The translations under genes and the position numbers were made by a program. From Clostridiales bacterium UBA1234 (GTDB taxonomy: Bacteria > Bacillota > Clostridia > TANB77 > UBA1234): DNA of 28,133 nucleotides. Under the pieces are notes generated by a model that did not search any database, was not told where the DNA came from, and worked only from the letters and a program-made list of their open reading frames with translations. Positions 1 to 7,441 of the stretch are shown in pieces. The number at the start of each line of letters is the position of its first letter. The stretch's first letter is position 1. The DNA is taken from the NCBI GenBank assembly GCA_002308995.1, contig DBWQ01000002.1, forward strand, positions 1 to 28,133. The letters run 5' to 3'.

Positions 1-15
1 AAGAGATAATATTTT

Positions 16-43
16 AAAAGCCCGCAAAACTGCGGGCTTTTTT
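16..43 (+). terminator. Intrinsic terminator of a gene to the left
   Basis: A 10-bp GC-rich perfect stem (AAAGCCCGCA / TGCGGGCTTT) with an AAAC loop runs into seven Ts. It most likely ends a plus-strand gene lying outside the window. The A-rich left flank could also let it work for the minus strand. Confidence 0.8.
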
Positions 44-47
44 GTTT

Positions 48-148
48 CCGTCAATTGGGGACACCCCTTTTTGACGTAACATAATACTGAAACGCTTTTC
101 TTAAAAAAGCATTATGTTACGTCAAAAAGGGGTGTCCCCAATTGACGG
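48..148. repeat. REPIN-like palindrome: two inverted REP-type hairpins
   Basis: Two perfect 38-nt arms (48-85 and 111-148) are exact reverse complements, separated by 25 nt that hold a further small stem (94-99 with 105-110). Each arm contains its own smaller hairpin (49-76 and 120-147): CGTCAA, then GGGG-ACA-CCCC, then TTGACG. Two short hairpin units in inverted orientation are the architecture of REP doublets (REPINs), which RAYT (Y1 transposase) enzymes mobilise in other bacteria. There is no T-tract, so it is not an ordinary terminator. The palindrome ends one base before the stop codon of the deacetylase gene. No RAYT gene is in this window. Confidence 0.8.
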
Positions 149-149
149 C

Positions 150-905
150 TTACCTCAAGAATTGTCTTCCTTCATGGTTTATCTCATAATTATCTTCATA
201 CACGAGTTCTGAAAGTGGCACTATCTCATACCCTAGTTCTTTAATAGTATCAATGATTTGCTGAAGTCCTTCCGCGGTATATTTTGTATCATTATGCATT
301 AAAATAATACTTCCATTTCGTATTTTCGTTTGAATGCGCTTACACATTTCATCTACTGTTTTACCAGTGTAATCTAATGTGTCAATATCCCACTGAATCA
401 CTTGCATATCCAAACTTGAGGCAGCTTGAATCACTTCATTGGAATATTCTCCATAAGCACCACGATAAAATCTTACTTTACCCCCTGTAATCGCACTTAT
501 TTTTTCATTGCACTTTTTCATATCTTCAACATTTTCTTCATAATTCATCTTTCCCACATGTGCATGAGAATTGGAGTGATTTCCAATTTCCATTCCATTT
601 TCAGATAACACTCTCACTGCCTCTGGATTTTTTTCTACCCACGTTCCTACAGTAAAAAAACACGCTTGAATATCGTTTCGATTTAACGTATCCACTATCT
701 GCTCTATATCTTCTGCTCCCCATGCCGAGTCAAAAGTTAGTGATACTTTCATGTCTTCACAAGATACACTATAGATTGGTAATAATCTTTTGGCTGACAC
801 AGTTTCTACCAATGATTCTTTTAGTAGGAATGATACTAACGATATCGCTATCAATGCTATCATGAGGCATCTCTTCCATTTCCACACGAAAAAATGATTT
901 TTCAT
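150..905 (-). CDS. Polysaccharide deacetylase (NodB domain), PdaB-like
   Basis: A 251-residue exported enzyme predicted to remove acetyl groups from peptidoglycan or another surface glycan. An N-terminal membrane segment or uncleaved signal (about residues 12-28) is followed by a NodB domain. Visible motifs are TFD (57-59), HSNSH (110-114, metal-binding His110 and His114), RGAYG (148-152), WDIDTLD (172-178) and ILMHND (201-206). Family enzymes usually read TFDDGP in the first motif; here it is TFDSAWG, so the second, metal-binding Asp is Ser. Clostridial PdaB-type sporulation deacetylases often vary here, which suggests a spore-cortex role, but this is inference. GGAGGG precedes the ATG. It is divergent from the Cys-rich gene at 1021. 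Confidence 0.85.
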   Translation of the reverse strand: MKNHFFVWKWKRCLMIALIAISLVSFLLKESLVETVSAKRLLPIYSVSCEDMKVSLTFDSAWGAEDIEQIVDTLNRNDIQACFFTVGTWVEKNPEAVRVLSENGMEIGNHSNSHAHVGKMNYEENVEDMKKCNEKISAITGGKVRFYRGAYGEYSNEVIQAASSLDMQVIQWDIDTLDYTGKTVDEMCKRIQTKIRNGSIILMHNDTKYTAEGLQQIIDTIKELGYEIVPLSELVYEDNYEINHEGRQFLR

Positions 906-966
906 ATAATCCCTCCAACATATATGTATATGTTTTTTCCTTGTCTTTTAGAACCTATGAAAAAGG

Positions 967-994
967 AACATTTTTACTAAAACAACATATGGTA
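967..994 (+). promoter_or_regulatory. Candidate sigma-K-type promoter
   Basis: AACA (967-970) lies 15 nt before CATATGGTA (986-994). The known sigma-K consensus of Bacillus is mACm in the -35 region and CATAnnnTA in the -10 region, so both parts match. No good sigma-A promoter is visible here. It would drive the gene at 1021 late in the mother cell. Confidence 0.45.
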
Positions 995-1020
995 TAGAAA
1001 AAGAAAGGAGGAAGATTTAC

Positions 1021-1356
1021 GTGGAAGAAGAAAAGAAAAACTTAGAAACCAAGTGTGGTCCTGGATTTCCAGGAATTGATTTGCCGCCACACTTTGATGA
1101 AGTGATTCATAAATTTATTACTCTTTGCGTACCTGTTCATGTAACGCCCAAAGTAAGAATTGGGAAAGTGAAAACAGAACGCTGTGGAGACCCTATTATT
1201 ACGTCAAAAGATCATCATATTTGTAATGAAAGAAAATGTGATGAGGGATGTCACTTTTTTATTGTGCAGAAAATGAAAATTGAAATACCGGTTGAGTTTG
1301 ATACTACAACAAAAGTAGAAGACTCTTTTGTAGATTGCGAATTAAAAGACGAGTAA
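1021..1356 (+). CDS. Small Cys-rich protein, possibly spore-associated
   Basis: I do not recognise the family. The 111-residue protein has no signal peptide or membrane segment, a charged N-terminus and seven cysteines (12, 36, 55, 68, 73, 77, 106), three of them clustered around CNERKCDEGC. The middle and C-terminal parts alternate hydrophobic and polar residues like beta strands. It starts with GTG after a strong AGGAGG. The upstream sequence fits a sigma-K promoter, so a cross-linked coat or crust protein made late in the mother cell is a reasonable guess, but a guess. It stands alone on the plus strand and ends in a shared hairpin terminator. Confidence 0.7.
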   Translation: MEEEKKNLETKCGPGFPGIDLPPHFDEVIHKFITLCVPVHVTPKVRIGKVKTERCGDPIITSKDHHICNERKCDEGCHFFIVQKMKIEIPVEFDTTTKVEDSFVDCELKDE

Positions 1357-1362
1357 AAGAAA

Positions 1363-1422
1363 AGAAGAAGCTGAAGACGGACCTTTTGCTTATAAACAAA
1401 ATGTCCGTCTTTATCTTCTTCT
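1363..1422. terminator. Bidirectional terminator between convergent genes
   Basis: A long imperfect hairpin: AGAAGAAG (1363-1370) pairs with CTTCTTCT (1415-1422), and AAGACGGAC pairs with GTCCGTCTT further in. A T-rich run follows on the minus strand. It lies between the convergent genes ending at 1356 and 1429. Confidence 0.65.
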
Positions 1423-1428
1423 CTTAAC

Positions 1429-3312
1429 TTACTTAATTTCCTTTATCTTTCCTTCTTTAATCTCAATAAATCTCTTAATCTTTAATGTGGTCGTTTTAAT
1501 AAATTCTCCTTCTTTTAATTCCAATGATTTAATTGCTTTGTAACTTGTTAATGTTTTATTAAGATCTTTGATTTTATTCCAAAGAATGTCGTATACTTCT
1601 TTATCTGTTTTGGTTCCATACAATTCTTTTATCTTATCGTCATCTGGTATCACCCTTGCCGTCACAATTAATTCTTGTTCGCCTTCCACTTCTTTTCCGT
1701 ATACCATACACTCTTTAATCTCATCCATTTTTTCTAGCAAATGCTCTAATTCTTCCGGATAAATATTTTTTCCATTTTGTGTGACAATCACATTTTTAAT
1801 TCTGCCCGTGATATAGATATACCCATCTTTGTCAATATACCCAACATCACCCGAATGGAACCATCTTTCTCCATGTTCATCTCGTTCAATGACTTCCTTG
1901 GTTGCTTCTTCATCTTCATAATATCCCATCATTAAAGTAGAAGAATTGATTAAGATTTCTCCTTCTCCATTTTCATTTGGTTGATCTACCATCGTTTTCG
2001 CGCAAATAATTGTTTTTCCTGCGCTTCCCACACGAGTATCAAACTCAGGTGTCACCGCTGTAATTGGTGCAGTTTCTGTCAAACCATATCCTTGTAAAAA
2101 CAAGATTCCCAAATCTTGAAACCACTTTCCAATTTTTTTATCAATTGGTGCAGCTGCACTCACAATAATACGAAGTTTACCGCCAAGGCCTTGGTAAATC
2201 TCTTTAAACACTTTTCTTTTCACATCAACACCCGCAGCTTTTAACGCGTTGGTCATATGCATTAAAGAGGTTACCATTGCTTCTTTTTTACTTTTGGCAA
2301 TATTTTTTTGAATATTTTTATAAATACTTTCAATTAAAGCAGGAACAGCAATGATAGCTGTTGGCTGGGTTTCTTGAATATTAGGTAAAATATATCGAAG
2401 TCCTTGACACACAGCAATAGAACAACCCATGGCAAATGGAAGTAAAAAGCCAATTGATGATTCATACGTATGATGAAGTGGCAATACAGAAAAAAGCCTA
2501 TCCTCTGTACTTAATTGCACATAGGCACTCACCGCATTAATATTTTCTGCCAAATTTCGATTATTCACCATAACCCCTTTGGCATTAGATGTCGTACCAG
2601 AAGTAAAGAATAATGCTTTAAATTCTTCTGGATCAATTGTAACATCCATAAGGGTGTTCTTACCTTTTTTAATGAGTTCTTTTCCTTCACGAATGACCGT
2701 ATTAAGTCCCACATCTTTCCCTTTTAGTTTGTCATTCGATTGCATGCAAATAAAATACCTAACCGTGGAAAGATTCTCTTTTATTTTTTTGATTTCTTCT
2801 TTCTTTTTGGCGGAGTAAATCACAACAGCCGCTTTCGAGCGATTCACTACATTTTCAATTTCATTCTCAGGAAGCTCTTTATCGACTGGAACAGCAATTC
2901 CTGCACCAATTAAGGCTGCCATATAGGATACATACCATCCATATTGATTTTCACCAATAATGACAATCCCTTCATTTTTGATATTGTACTTAGAAATAAG
3001 GGCTGTACCTAAAGCTTCCACATCATTTCCAAATTCACGATAAGTCCACTCTTTAAACTTTTCATCCTTAGGATTCTCTTTATCTAAGATAAAAACTTCC
3101 TTAGCATATGTTTCCATAGAATGCTGATAAATATCTTTCACCGTTTTATAGCGTGTTGGTTTATAGTGTTCTCCCTTTTTTAGTTTTTCTTGTTTTTCTT
3201 GTTTCTCTTTGAGTTTATCAATATCTACCTTCAATTCCCCAACATCTTCTATATCATTCATTTTTAGTTTGGGAAGTTTAAATTTAATCTCTGGCAATTT
3301 TATATTTAACAT
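1429..3312 (-). CDS. Long-chain acyl-CoA synthetase (AMP-forming)
   Basis: A 627-residue member of the ANL adenylating superfamily, predicted to activate a fatty acid with ATP and CoA. The phosphate loop reads TSGTTSNAKG (237-246), where most relatives have TSGTTGxPKG. GYGLTETAP, then WFHSGDVGYIDKDGY and GRIKNVIV give the adenylate-binding and hinge motifs, and a lysine in the C-terminal TTTLKIKR segment fits the catalytic Lys. The first 60 residues are an unusual Lys-rich extension (KLPEIKFKLPKLKMND, then coiled-coil-like KEKQEKQEKLKKG) that may touch the membrane or a partner. AGGAGG precedes the ATG. It appears to be a single-gene unit. The substrate cannot be told from sequence. Confidence 0.9.
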   Translation of the reverse strand: MLNIKLPEIKFKLPKLKMNDIEDVGELKVDIDKLKEKQEKQEKLKKGEHYKPTRYKTVKDIYQHSMETYAKEVFILDKENPKDEKFKEWTYREFGNDVEALGTALISKYNIKNEGIVIIGENQYGWYVSYMAALIGAGIAVPVDKELPENEIENVVNRSKAAVVIYSAKKKEEIKKIKENLSTVRYFICMQSNDKLKGKDVGLNTVIREGKELIKKGKNTLMDVTIDPEEFKALFFTSGTTSNAKGVMVNNRNLAENINAVSAYVQLSTEDRLFSVLPLHHTYESSIGFLLPFAMGCSIAVCQGLRYILPNIQETQPTAIIAVPALIESIYKNIQKNIAKSKKEAMVTSLMHMTNALKAAGVDVKRKVFKEIYQGLGGKLRIIVSAAAPIDKKIGKWFQDLGILFLQGYGLTETAPITAVTPEFDTRVGSAGKTIICAKTMVDQPNENGEGEILINSSTLMMGYYEDEEATKEVIERDEHGERWFHSGDVGYIDKDGYIYITGRIKNVIVTQNGKNIYPEELEHLLEKMDEIKECMVYGKEVEGEQELIVTARVIPDDDKIKELYGTKTDKEVYDILWNKIKDLNKTLTSYKAIKSLELKEGEFIKTTTLKIKRFIEIKEGKIKEIK

Positions 3313-3373
3313 AGTTCCTCCTACAAGTATTTCATCTATTAGTCGCTAGATTACTTTATTCTAAACCATTACT

Positions 3374-3402
3374 ATTTTAACACACTTTGATTCTAATTTC
3401 CA
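3374..3402 (-). promoter_or_regulatory. Possible promoter for the acyl-CoA synthetase
   Basis: On the minus strand TGGAAA and TAAAAT are 17 nt apart. The -10 is good and the -35 poor. It lies about 60 nt upstream of the ATG at 3312. Confidence 0.35.
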
Positions 3403-3450
3403 CTAAAAATCTTATTTGTAATTTACATTTATTTACAGTCTGACAATTTT

Positions 3451-3494
3451 AATGAAAAGCCACCCATTTAGGTCTCTTACCCAATCGGTGGCTT
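3451..3494 (-). terminator. Terminator after the gene at 3506
   Basis: AAGCCACC (3457-3464) and GGTGGCTT (3487-3494) form a stem with an inner GGGT/ACC(T) pairing. On the minus strand it is followed by TTTCATT. The loop is large, so strength is uncertain. Confidence 0.55.
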
Positions 3495-3505
3495 AAACAA
3501 TCGTT

Positions 3506-3994
3506 TTATTCTGATTGCTGGTATAATTCTTGTAATAGTGTATAGGTATCCATTACCTCCTGTTTGGTGGTTTTTTCATAAGCTGTGGCTTTAGGAATAA
3601 TAATCACATATTTTCCATCTTGTATGACATCTTCAATTTTTTCATGTTCTAAGGCAGATGTTTCTCCCTTTTCTTGATACTTTTGAATAATCTCTTTTGC
3701 CTCACGAGCAGTTTCATACTCGTAATAATACTTTAAACTAGTTACTTTATCATCTTGAAATTCATAAAACATCCAGCAAGCATTTCCAAGATTAATCACC
3801 AGTTGGTTTTCCCCAGAAGCCACTCGAATATCCTGCACTTCGCCCTTGCCTGAAGACGACTCTATTTTTGTTTTTTGAATCATTTGATAGTTTTTATCTT
3901 TTTTGCTACACACTACCACTCCTACAACTACCAAAAGAAGAATCACAACGAAATTGCGAATCACCGTCTTTTTGTTAATTCTCTTCTTTTCCAT
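3506..3994 (-). CDS. Small membrane-anchored protein of unknown function
   Basis: A 162-residue protein with a basic N-terminus and one transmembrane helix (about residues 12-29), then an extracellular domain of about 130 residues. The domain has beta-rich stretches (QDIRVASGENQLVINLG, YVIIIPKATAY) and a helix (AREAKEIIQKY). I do not recognise the family. It starts 20 nt after the stop of the FucO-like gene with its own GGGAG site and shares that transcript, ending in the hairpin at 3457-3494. A functional link to the dehydrogenase is not shown by the sequence. Confidence 0.7.
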   Translation of the reverse strand: MEKKRINKKTVIRNFVVILLLVVVGVVVCSKKDKNYQMIQKTKIESSSGKGEVQDIRVASGENQLVINLGNACWMFYEFQDDKVTSLKYYYEYETAREAKEIIQKYQEKGETSALEHEKIEDVIQDGKYVIIIPKATAYEKTTKQEVMDTYTLLQELYQQSE

Positions 3995-4014
3995 TTCATT
4001 TCTCCCATCCGATT

Positions 4015-5166
4015 TTACATAGCACTACGATATAGCTCCATCAATTCTTCTTTTGTTACTTCTCTAGGATTTCCTGGTCTGCAAGGATCCGCTAAGGCTT
4101 TTTCTGCTAAAAGTGCAAAATCTTCTTCTTTCGCACCTGTATCTTTCACAGTTTGTGTAATGCCAACTTTCTTAGATAACTCAGAAATCATCCATACAAA
4201 GGTATTAATCACATCTTCTTTTCCTAAGTCTTTGGCATCTGGTCTACCAATGTTCATTAAGATTTCTCTAAATCTCTCCCAACAAACTTCTCCATTAAAT
4301 CTCATAACGGTAGGAAGTAGAAGGGCATTGGCCATGCCATGTGGGGTATCGTATACTGCACCTAGTTGATGTGCCATGGAGTGTACAATTCCTAGTCCAA
4401 CATTGGAAAATCCCATTCCTGCAATGTATTGAGCATAACTCATCATTTCAATGGCATGATCATCTTTATCATTTACAGCCGCTGGCAAATTTTCAAAAAT
4501 GAGTTTAATTGCTTCCATATGGAACATATCTGACATTAAGTTATGTCCTTTGGTAATATACCCCTCAATTGCGTGTGTTAAAGCATCCATTCCTGTATAA
4601 GCTGCAAGTGACTTTGGCATTGTTTTCATTAAATCGCTATCAATAATCGATAAGATAGGAATATCATTAGGATCAACACAAACCATTTTGATTTGTGCTT
4701 CTTCATCTGTGATGACATAGTTGATGGTAACTTCTGCAGCAGTGCCATGTGTTGTTGGAAGACAGATAAGTGGTAATCCTCTGTTTTCGGTATTCGATAA
4801 GCCATTTAAAGAACGTAGTTCTCTTTTTGGATTTTTCATCAAAATAGAAATTCCCTTTGCTGTATCCATGACGCTACCGCCACCAACAGCCACAATTACA
4901 TCTGCTCTCATTTTTTTGCACGCTTTGTAGCCATCCATGACATTTTGAATCGTTGGGTTTGGTTTTATATCAGAATAAACTTCATATTTCACTTCACTTT
5001 CATCAAGTACCATTGCTACTTTTTCGGTAACTCCTGCTTCTATTAAGGAAAGATCTGTTACCAATAACACTTTTTTAAATCCTCTTTTTTCAAGTTCTTC
5101 TGTAAGAACATGTCTAGCACCGCTCCCAAAATATGATGTTTCATTTAGTACAAAACGATTTACCAT
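4015..5166 (-). CDS. fucO: Iron-containing alcohol dehydrogenase, FucO (lactaldehyde reductase) type
   Basis: A 383-residue group III Fe-dependent NAD(P) dehydrogenase. It resembles E. coli FucO along its whole length, from VNRFVLNET at the start to GNPREVT near the end, and has the same length. The nucleotide loop GGGSVMDTAKG is at 95-105. Predicted Fe2+ ligands are Asp194, His198, His262 and His276 (GMDALTHAIEG, VHSMAH, TPHG). One oddity is TTHGTAAEV, where FucO has TTAGTAAEV. FucO reduces L-lactaldehyde to 1,2-propanediol, but clostridial members also act on other short alcohols. No fucose or rhamnose genes are nearby, so the substrate is open. AGGAGG precedes the ATG, and a hairpin sits just upstream. 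Confidence 0.88.
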   Translation of the reverse strand: MVNRFVLNETSYFGSGARHVLTEELEKRGFKKVLLVTDLSLIEAGVTEKVAMVLDESEVKYEVYSDIKPNPTIQNVMDGYKACKKMRADVIVAVGGGSVMDTAKGISILMKNPKRELRSLNGLSNTENRGLPLICLPTTHGTAAEVTINYVITDEEAQIKMVCVDPNDIPILSIIDSDLMKTMPKSLAAYTGMDALTHAIEGYITKGHNLMSDMFHMEAIKLIFENLPAAVNDKDDHAIEMMSYAQYIAGMGFSNVGLGIVHSMAHQLGAVYDTPHGMANALLLPTVMRFNGEVCWERFREILMNIGRPDAKDLGKEDVINTFVWMISELSKKVGITQTVKDTGAKEEDFALLAEKALADPCRPGNPREVTKEELMELYRSAM

Positions 5167-5180
5167 AAAAACTTCCTCCT

Positions 5181-5220
5181 ATGTAAAAATTAGTACACTT
5201 TCTCGAGTACTATTTTACAT
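5181..5220 (-). promoter_or_regulatory. Leader hairpin or operator in front of the FucO-like gene
   Basis: ATGTAAAAATTAGTAC (5181-5196) and GTACTATTTTACAT (5207-5220) pair over 14 bp with a 2-nt bulge and a 10-nt loop. It begins one base upstream of the AGGAGG site and is not followed by a T-tract. It could be an operator or a leader structure controlling translation. Confidence 0.5.
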
Positions 5221-5235
5221 CTATCTCCAAAAAAA

Positions 5236-5266
5236 ATCCATACAAATATCAAATATTTGTATGGAT
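5236..5266 (-). terminator. Terminator of the ECF/beta-propeller operon
   Basis: A perfect 14-bp stem (5236-5249 with 5253-5266) with a 3-nt loop is followed on the minus strand by a run of Ts. It begins 6 nt after the stop codon of the propeller gene. Confidence 0.85.
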
Positions 5267-5272
5267 TCTTTT

Positions 5273-7441
5273 TTAGTATATTTCATATAGGGTTGGTTCT
5301 GTCGTGAAAGTAATCTTGCTAATTTCTTCCACGGTATCTTTATCATTTACTTTTATCATATTGGTAAAAATAGAATATAACTTATCCCCAATATAAATGA
5401 TTCTTTGAGGTGAATCATAACTATATCTCTGTTTACTCTCATTACCAATTTTGCCTTTTAACTTGATGCCATTTTCTACAGACAACTGAAAAACAAGAAA
5501 ACCATTAAACTCTTGTTTTCCATATCTAGGAGTTCCATCTTCATAAGAGCCAGCTTCACTATATAAACTAGCTGGAAAAGCAAAGATATTTTCATCCTCT
5601 TTAAATAGCAAGGATTTATGGTTGTGTAATAATTCTGAAGAACTTCCTCTACCACCAATTTTAACAGAATCTAATTCCTTAGGATTTGCCAAATCACTGA
5701 CATCAAAGATAGCAAGTTTTAGTCCTGTGCTATAAGCTGTCACGTTCTCTGTTCCATCATAGTTTTTGTTTGTCTTTTCAACAGAATCTTCGCCAAAGCC
5801 AATTAGATAGTGTTCTCCTAAAGGATGTAAGTAGCTTGAATATCCAGGAATCTTTAATTCGCCAAGTACAGTTGGATTTTCTGGATTACTTAAGTTTAAT
5901 ACAAATAATGGATCTACTGTTTTATAGGTAACCACATACGCTTTATCTCCCATAAATCTTGTCGCATAGATTCTTTCACCCTTAGCAAGTCCTTCTATCT
6001 GGCCAACAATATCTAGATTCTCATCAAGTACATATAAGTTATTTTGAGAAGAATCATCCCATGTATCTCCTCTCGTTGTCGTAACTCTAAAATGATTTTG
6101 ATACTCATCCATCGAAAATTGATTTAATAACGCACCTGGTACTGCTCCTTCTGCCACATATTTCACTGTTCCATCGTGGATAGCAAACTTGCGTATCATA
6201 GTTTCCGTTCTATCCTCTGTTTCAGAATTTTCTGGAGTAACCTCTTTGATGGTATTTGCAATTGCTTTCACAATACCAATAGAATTCGATTCGTAATGAT
6301 AAATGGTTTTAGCAACATATAGATTTTCTTTTGAGCAATAGATTTCGTTTCCCGTTCCTAAAAAGGTTTCTACATTTGCCTTTTCATCTATGGTATCTAA
6401 GCTAAGAGAAGTAATCATTAAATAAGAGCATTCACTATCTTCTTCAAAGCTTGGAAAACACTTGATGGTTTCAACAGGAACTTCTAAAGCCAATCCATTC
6501 TCTACACATGTATCCTTATAAAGTGGAAGAATTTGATCTTCGTTAAAATGATTGTAATATACACGCTTATTCGTAATCAAGTAAATATCATCATCAACTT
6601 TTCTAGAAGATAAATAGCTTCCTTCTGTTTCTACTACTCTAACAACTTCATAACTTTTTGCGTCTAAAATCATCATTTTTGTTGAACTACGAGAACTCAT
6701 ATTACGTTTTTCATTTGTTACTTTTTCGTCTAGTAAAATCATTCTGTCTGTAATCCCACTATTACAAATGACAATCAGATACTCATCTGTTAAATACATG
6801 TCACGAGCGCTAATATAGCTATAGTCATCATTTTCCTGTTCTTTATCCAAATCTCTAAGGTTTATCTCTTTTTTGAGTGTTAATCGTTCTTGGGTATTAT
6901 CAAAAATTCTTAAAACATTATTATTAAGATAATAAATGTAGTCTCCATTGGTTTTTACAATGTCAGCTTCATCCACTCCTTGTACCTGGGTGTTCGTTTC
7001 AGAATAGTTTTGGTCTGCTGTTTTTTGCTCAGTGACTTTTTCAGCCACTGCATTGGGAACAGCTTGTGCTTCTGCATTATAGGAAATCGCTATATCGTCT
7101 GCAGCACTGCTAAAATCAACAATTCCCTTACCTAATCCATAATTATTTCTTCGTAAATTGCGATATGCATTACTATCTTTCATGGCTTTAATGAGTTCCT
7201 CTTTGGTAGAAAAGGTTTTTAATGCGATCTCCGGTGTTGACTCCACATTACTGAAATCACCTTGTTGTTCTTTGGATTCCTCAATAGGAACATGATGTGG
7301 TGATACCACTTTTGTTCCCACCATTACCGCAATCACCAGTATCATACATGACATTGCCGTAAACATATTTTTTCTTTTCTTGATGACATATTCTTCTTTC
7401 TTCTTTAAGATACTTTGTACTCTCTCTTTAGTTGTTTTCAT
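5273..7441 (-). CDS. Membrane-anchored beta-propeller protein (PF09826-like), partner of the ECF sigma factor
   Basis: A 722-residue protein. About 26 cytoplasmic basic residues are followed by one transmembrane helix (about 27-46) and a large extracellular part. The extracellular part resembles the secreted beta-propeller family PF09826, with repeated blade-like pieces such as VDEADIVKTNGDYIYYLNN, DKAYVVTYKTVDPLFVLNL, KLAIFDVSDLANPKELDSV and RIIYIGDKLYSI. I chose the start at 7441 because GGAGG lies 7 nt upstream; an ATG at 7462 has no such site. It overlaps the sigma gene by 14 nt, implying coupled translation. The inside-helix-outside layout is that of anti-sigma factors or sensors, so it may control the sigma factor. 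That role is inferred. Confidence 0.85.
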   Translation of the reverse strand: MKTTKERVQSILKKKEEYVIKKRKNMFTAMSCMILVIAVMVGTKVVSPHHVPIEESKEQQGDFSNVESTPEIALKTFSTKEELIKAMKDSNAYRNLRRNNYGLGKGIVDFSSAADDIAISYNAEAQAVPNAVAEKVTEQKTADQNYSETNTQVQGVDEADIVKTNGDYIYYLNNNVLRIFDNTQERLTLKKEINLRDLDKEQENDDYSYISARDMYLTDEYLIVICNSGITDRMILLDEKVTNEKRNMSSRSSTKMMILDAKSYEVVRVVETEGSYLSSRKVDDDIYLITNKRVYYNHFNEDQILPLYKDTCVENGLALEVPVETIKCFPSFEEDSECSYLMITSLSLDTIDEKANVETFLGTGNEIYCSKENLYVAKTIYHYESNSIGIVKAIANTIKEVTPENSETEDRTETMIRKFAIHDGTVKYVAEGAVPGALLNQFSMDEYQNHFRVTTTRGDTWDDSSQNNLYVLDENLDIVGQIEGLAKGERIYATRFMGDKAYVVTYKTVDPLFVLNLSNPENPTVLGELKIPGYSSYLHPLGEHYLIGFGEDSVEKTNKNYDGTENVTAYSTGLKLAIFDVSDLANPKELDSVKIGGRGSSSELLHNHKSLLFKEDENIFAFPASLYSEAGSYEDGTPRYGKQEFNGFLVFQLSVENGIKLKGKIGNESKQRYSYDSPQRIIYIGDKLYSIFTNMIKVNDKDTVEEISKITFTTEPTLYEIY

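Noticed and set aside
4015..5166. Part of a fucose or propanediol pathway operon
   Set aside because: The enzyme is FucO-like, but none of the neighbours belong to fucose, rhamnose or propanediol metabolism.
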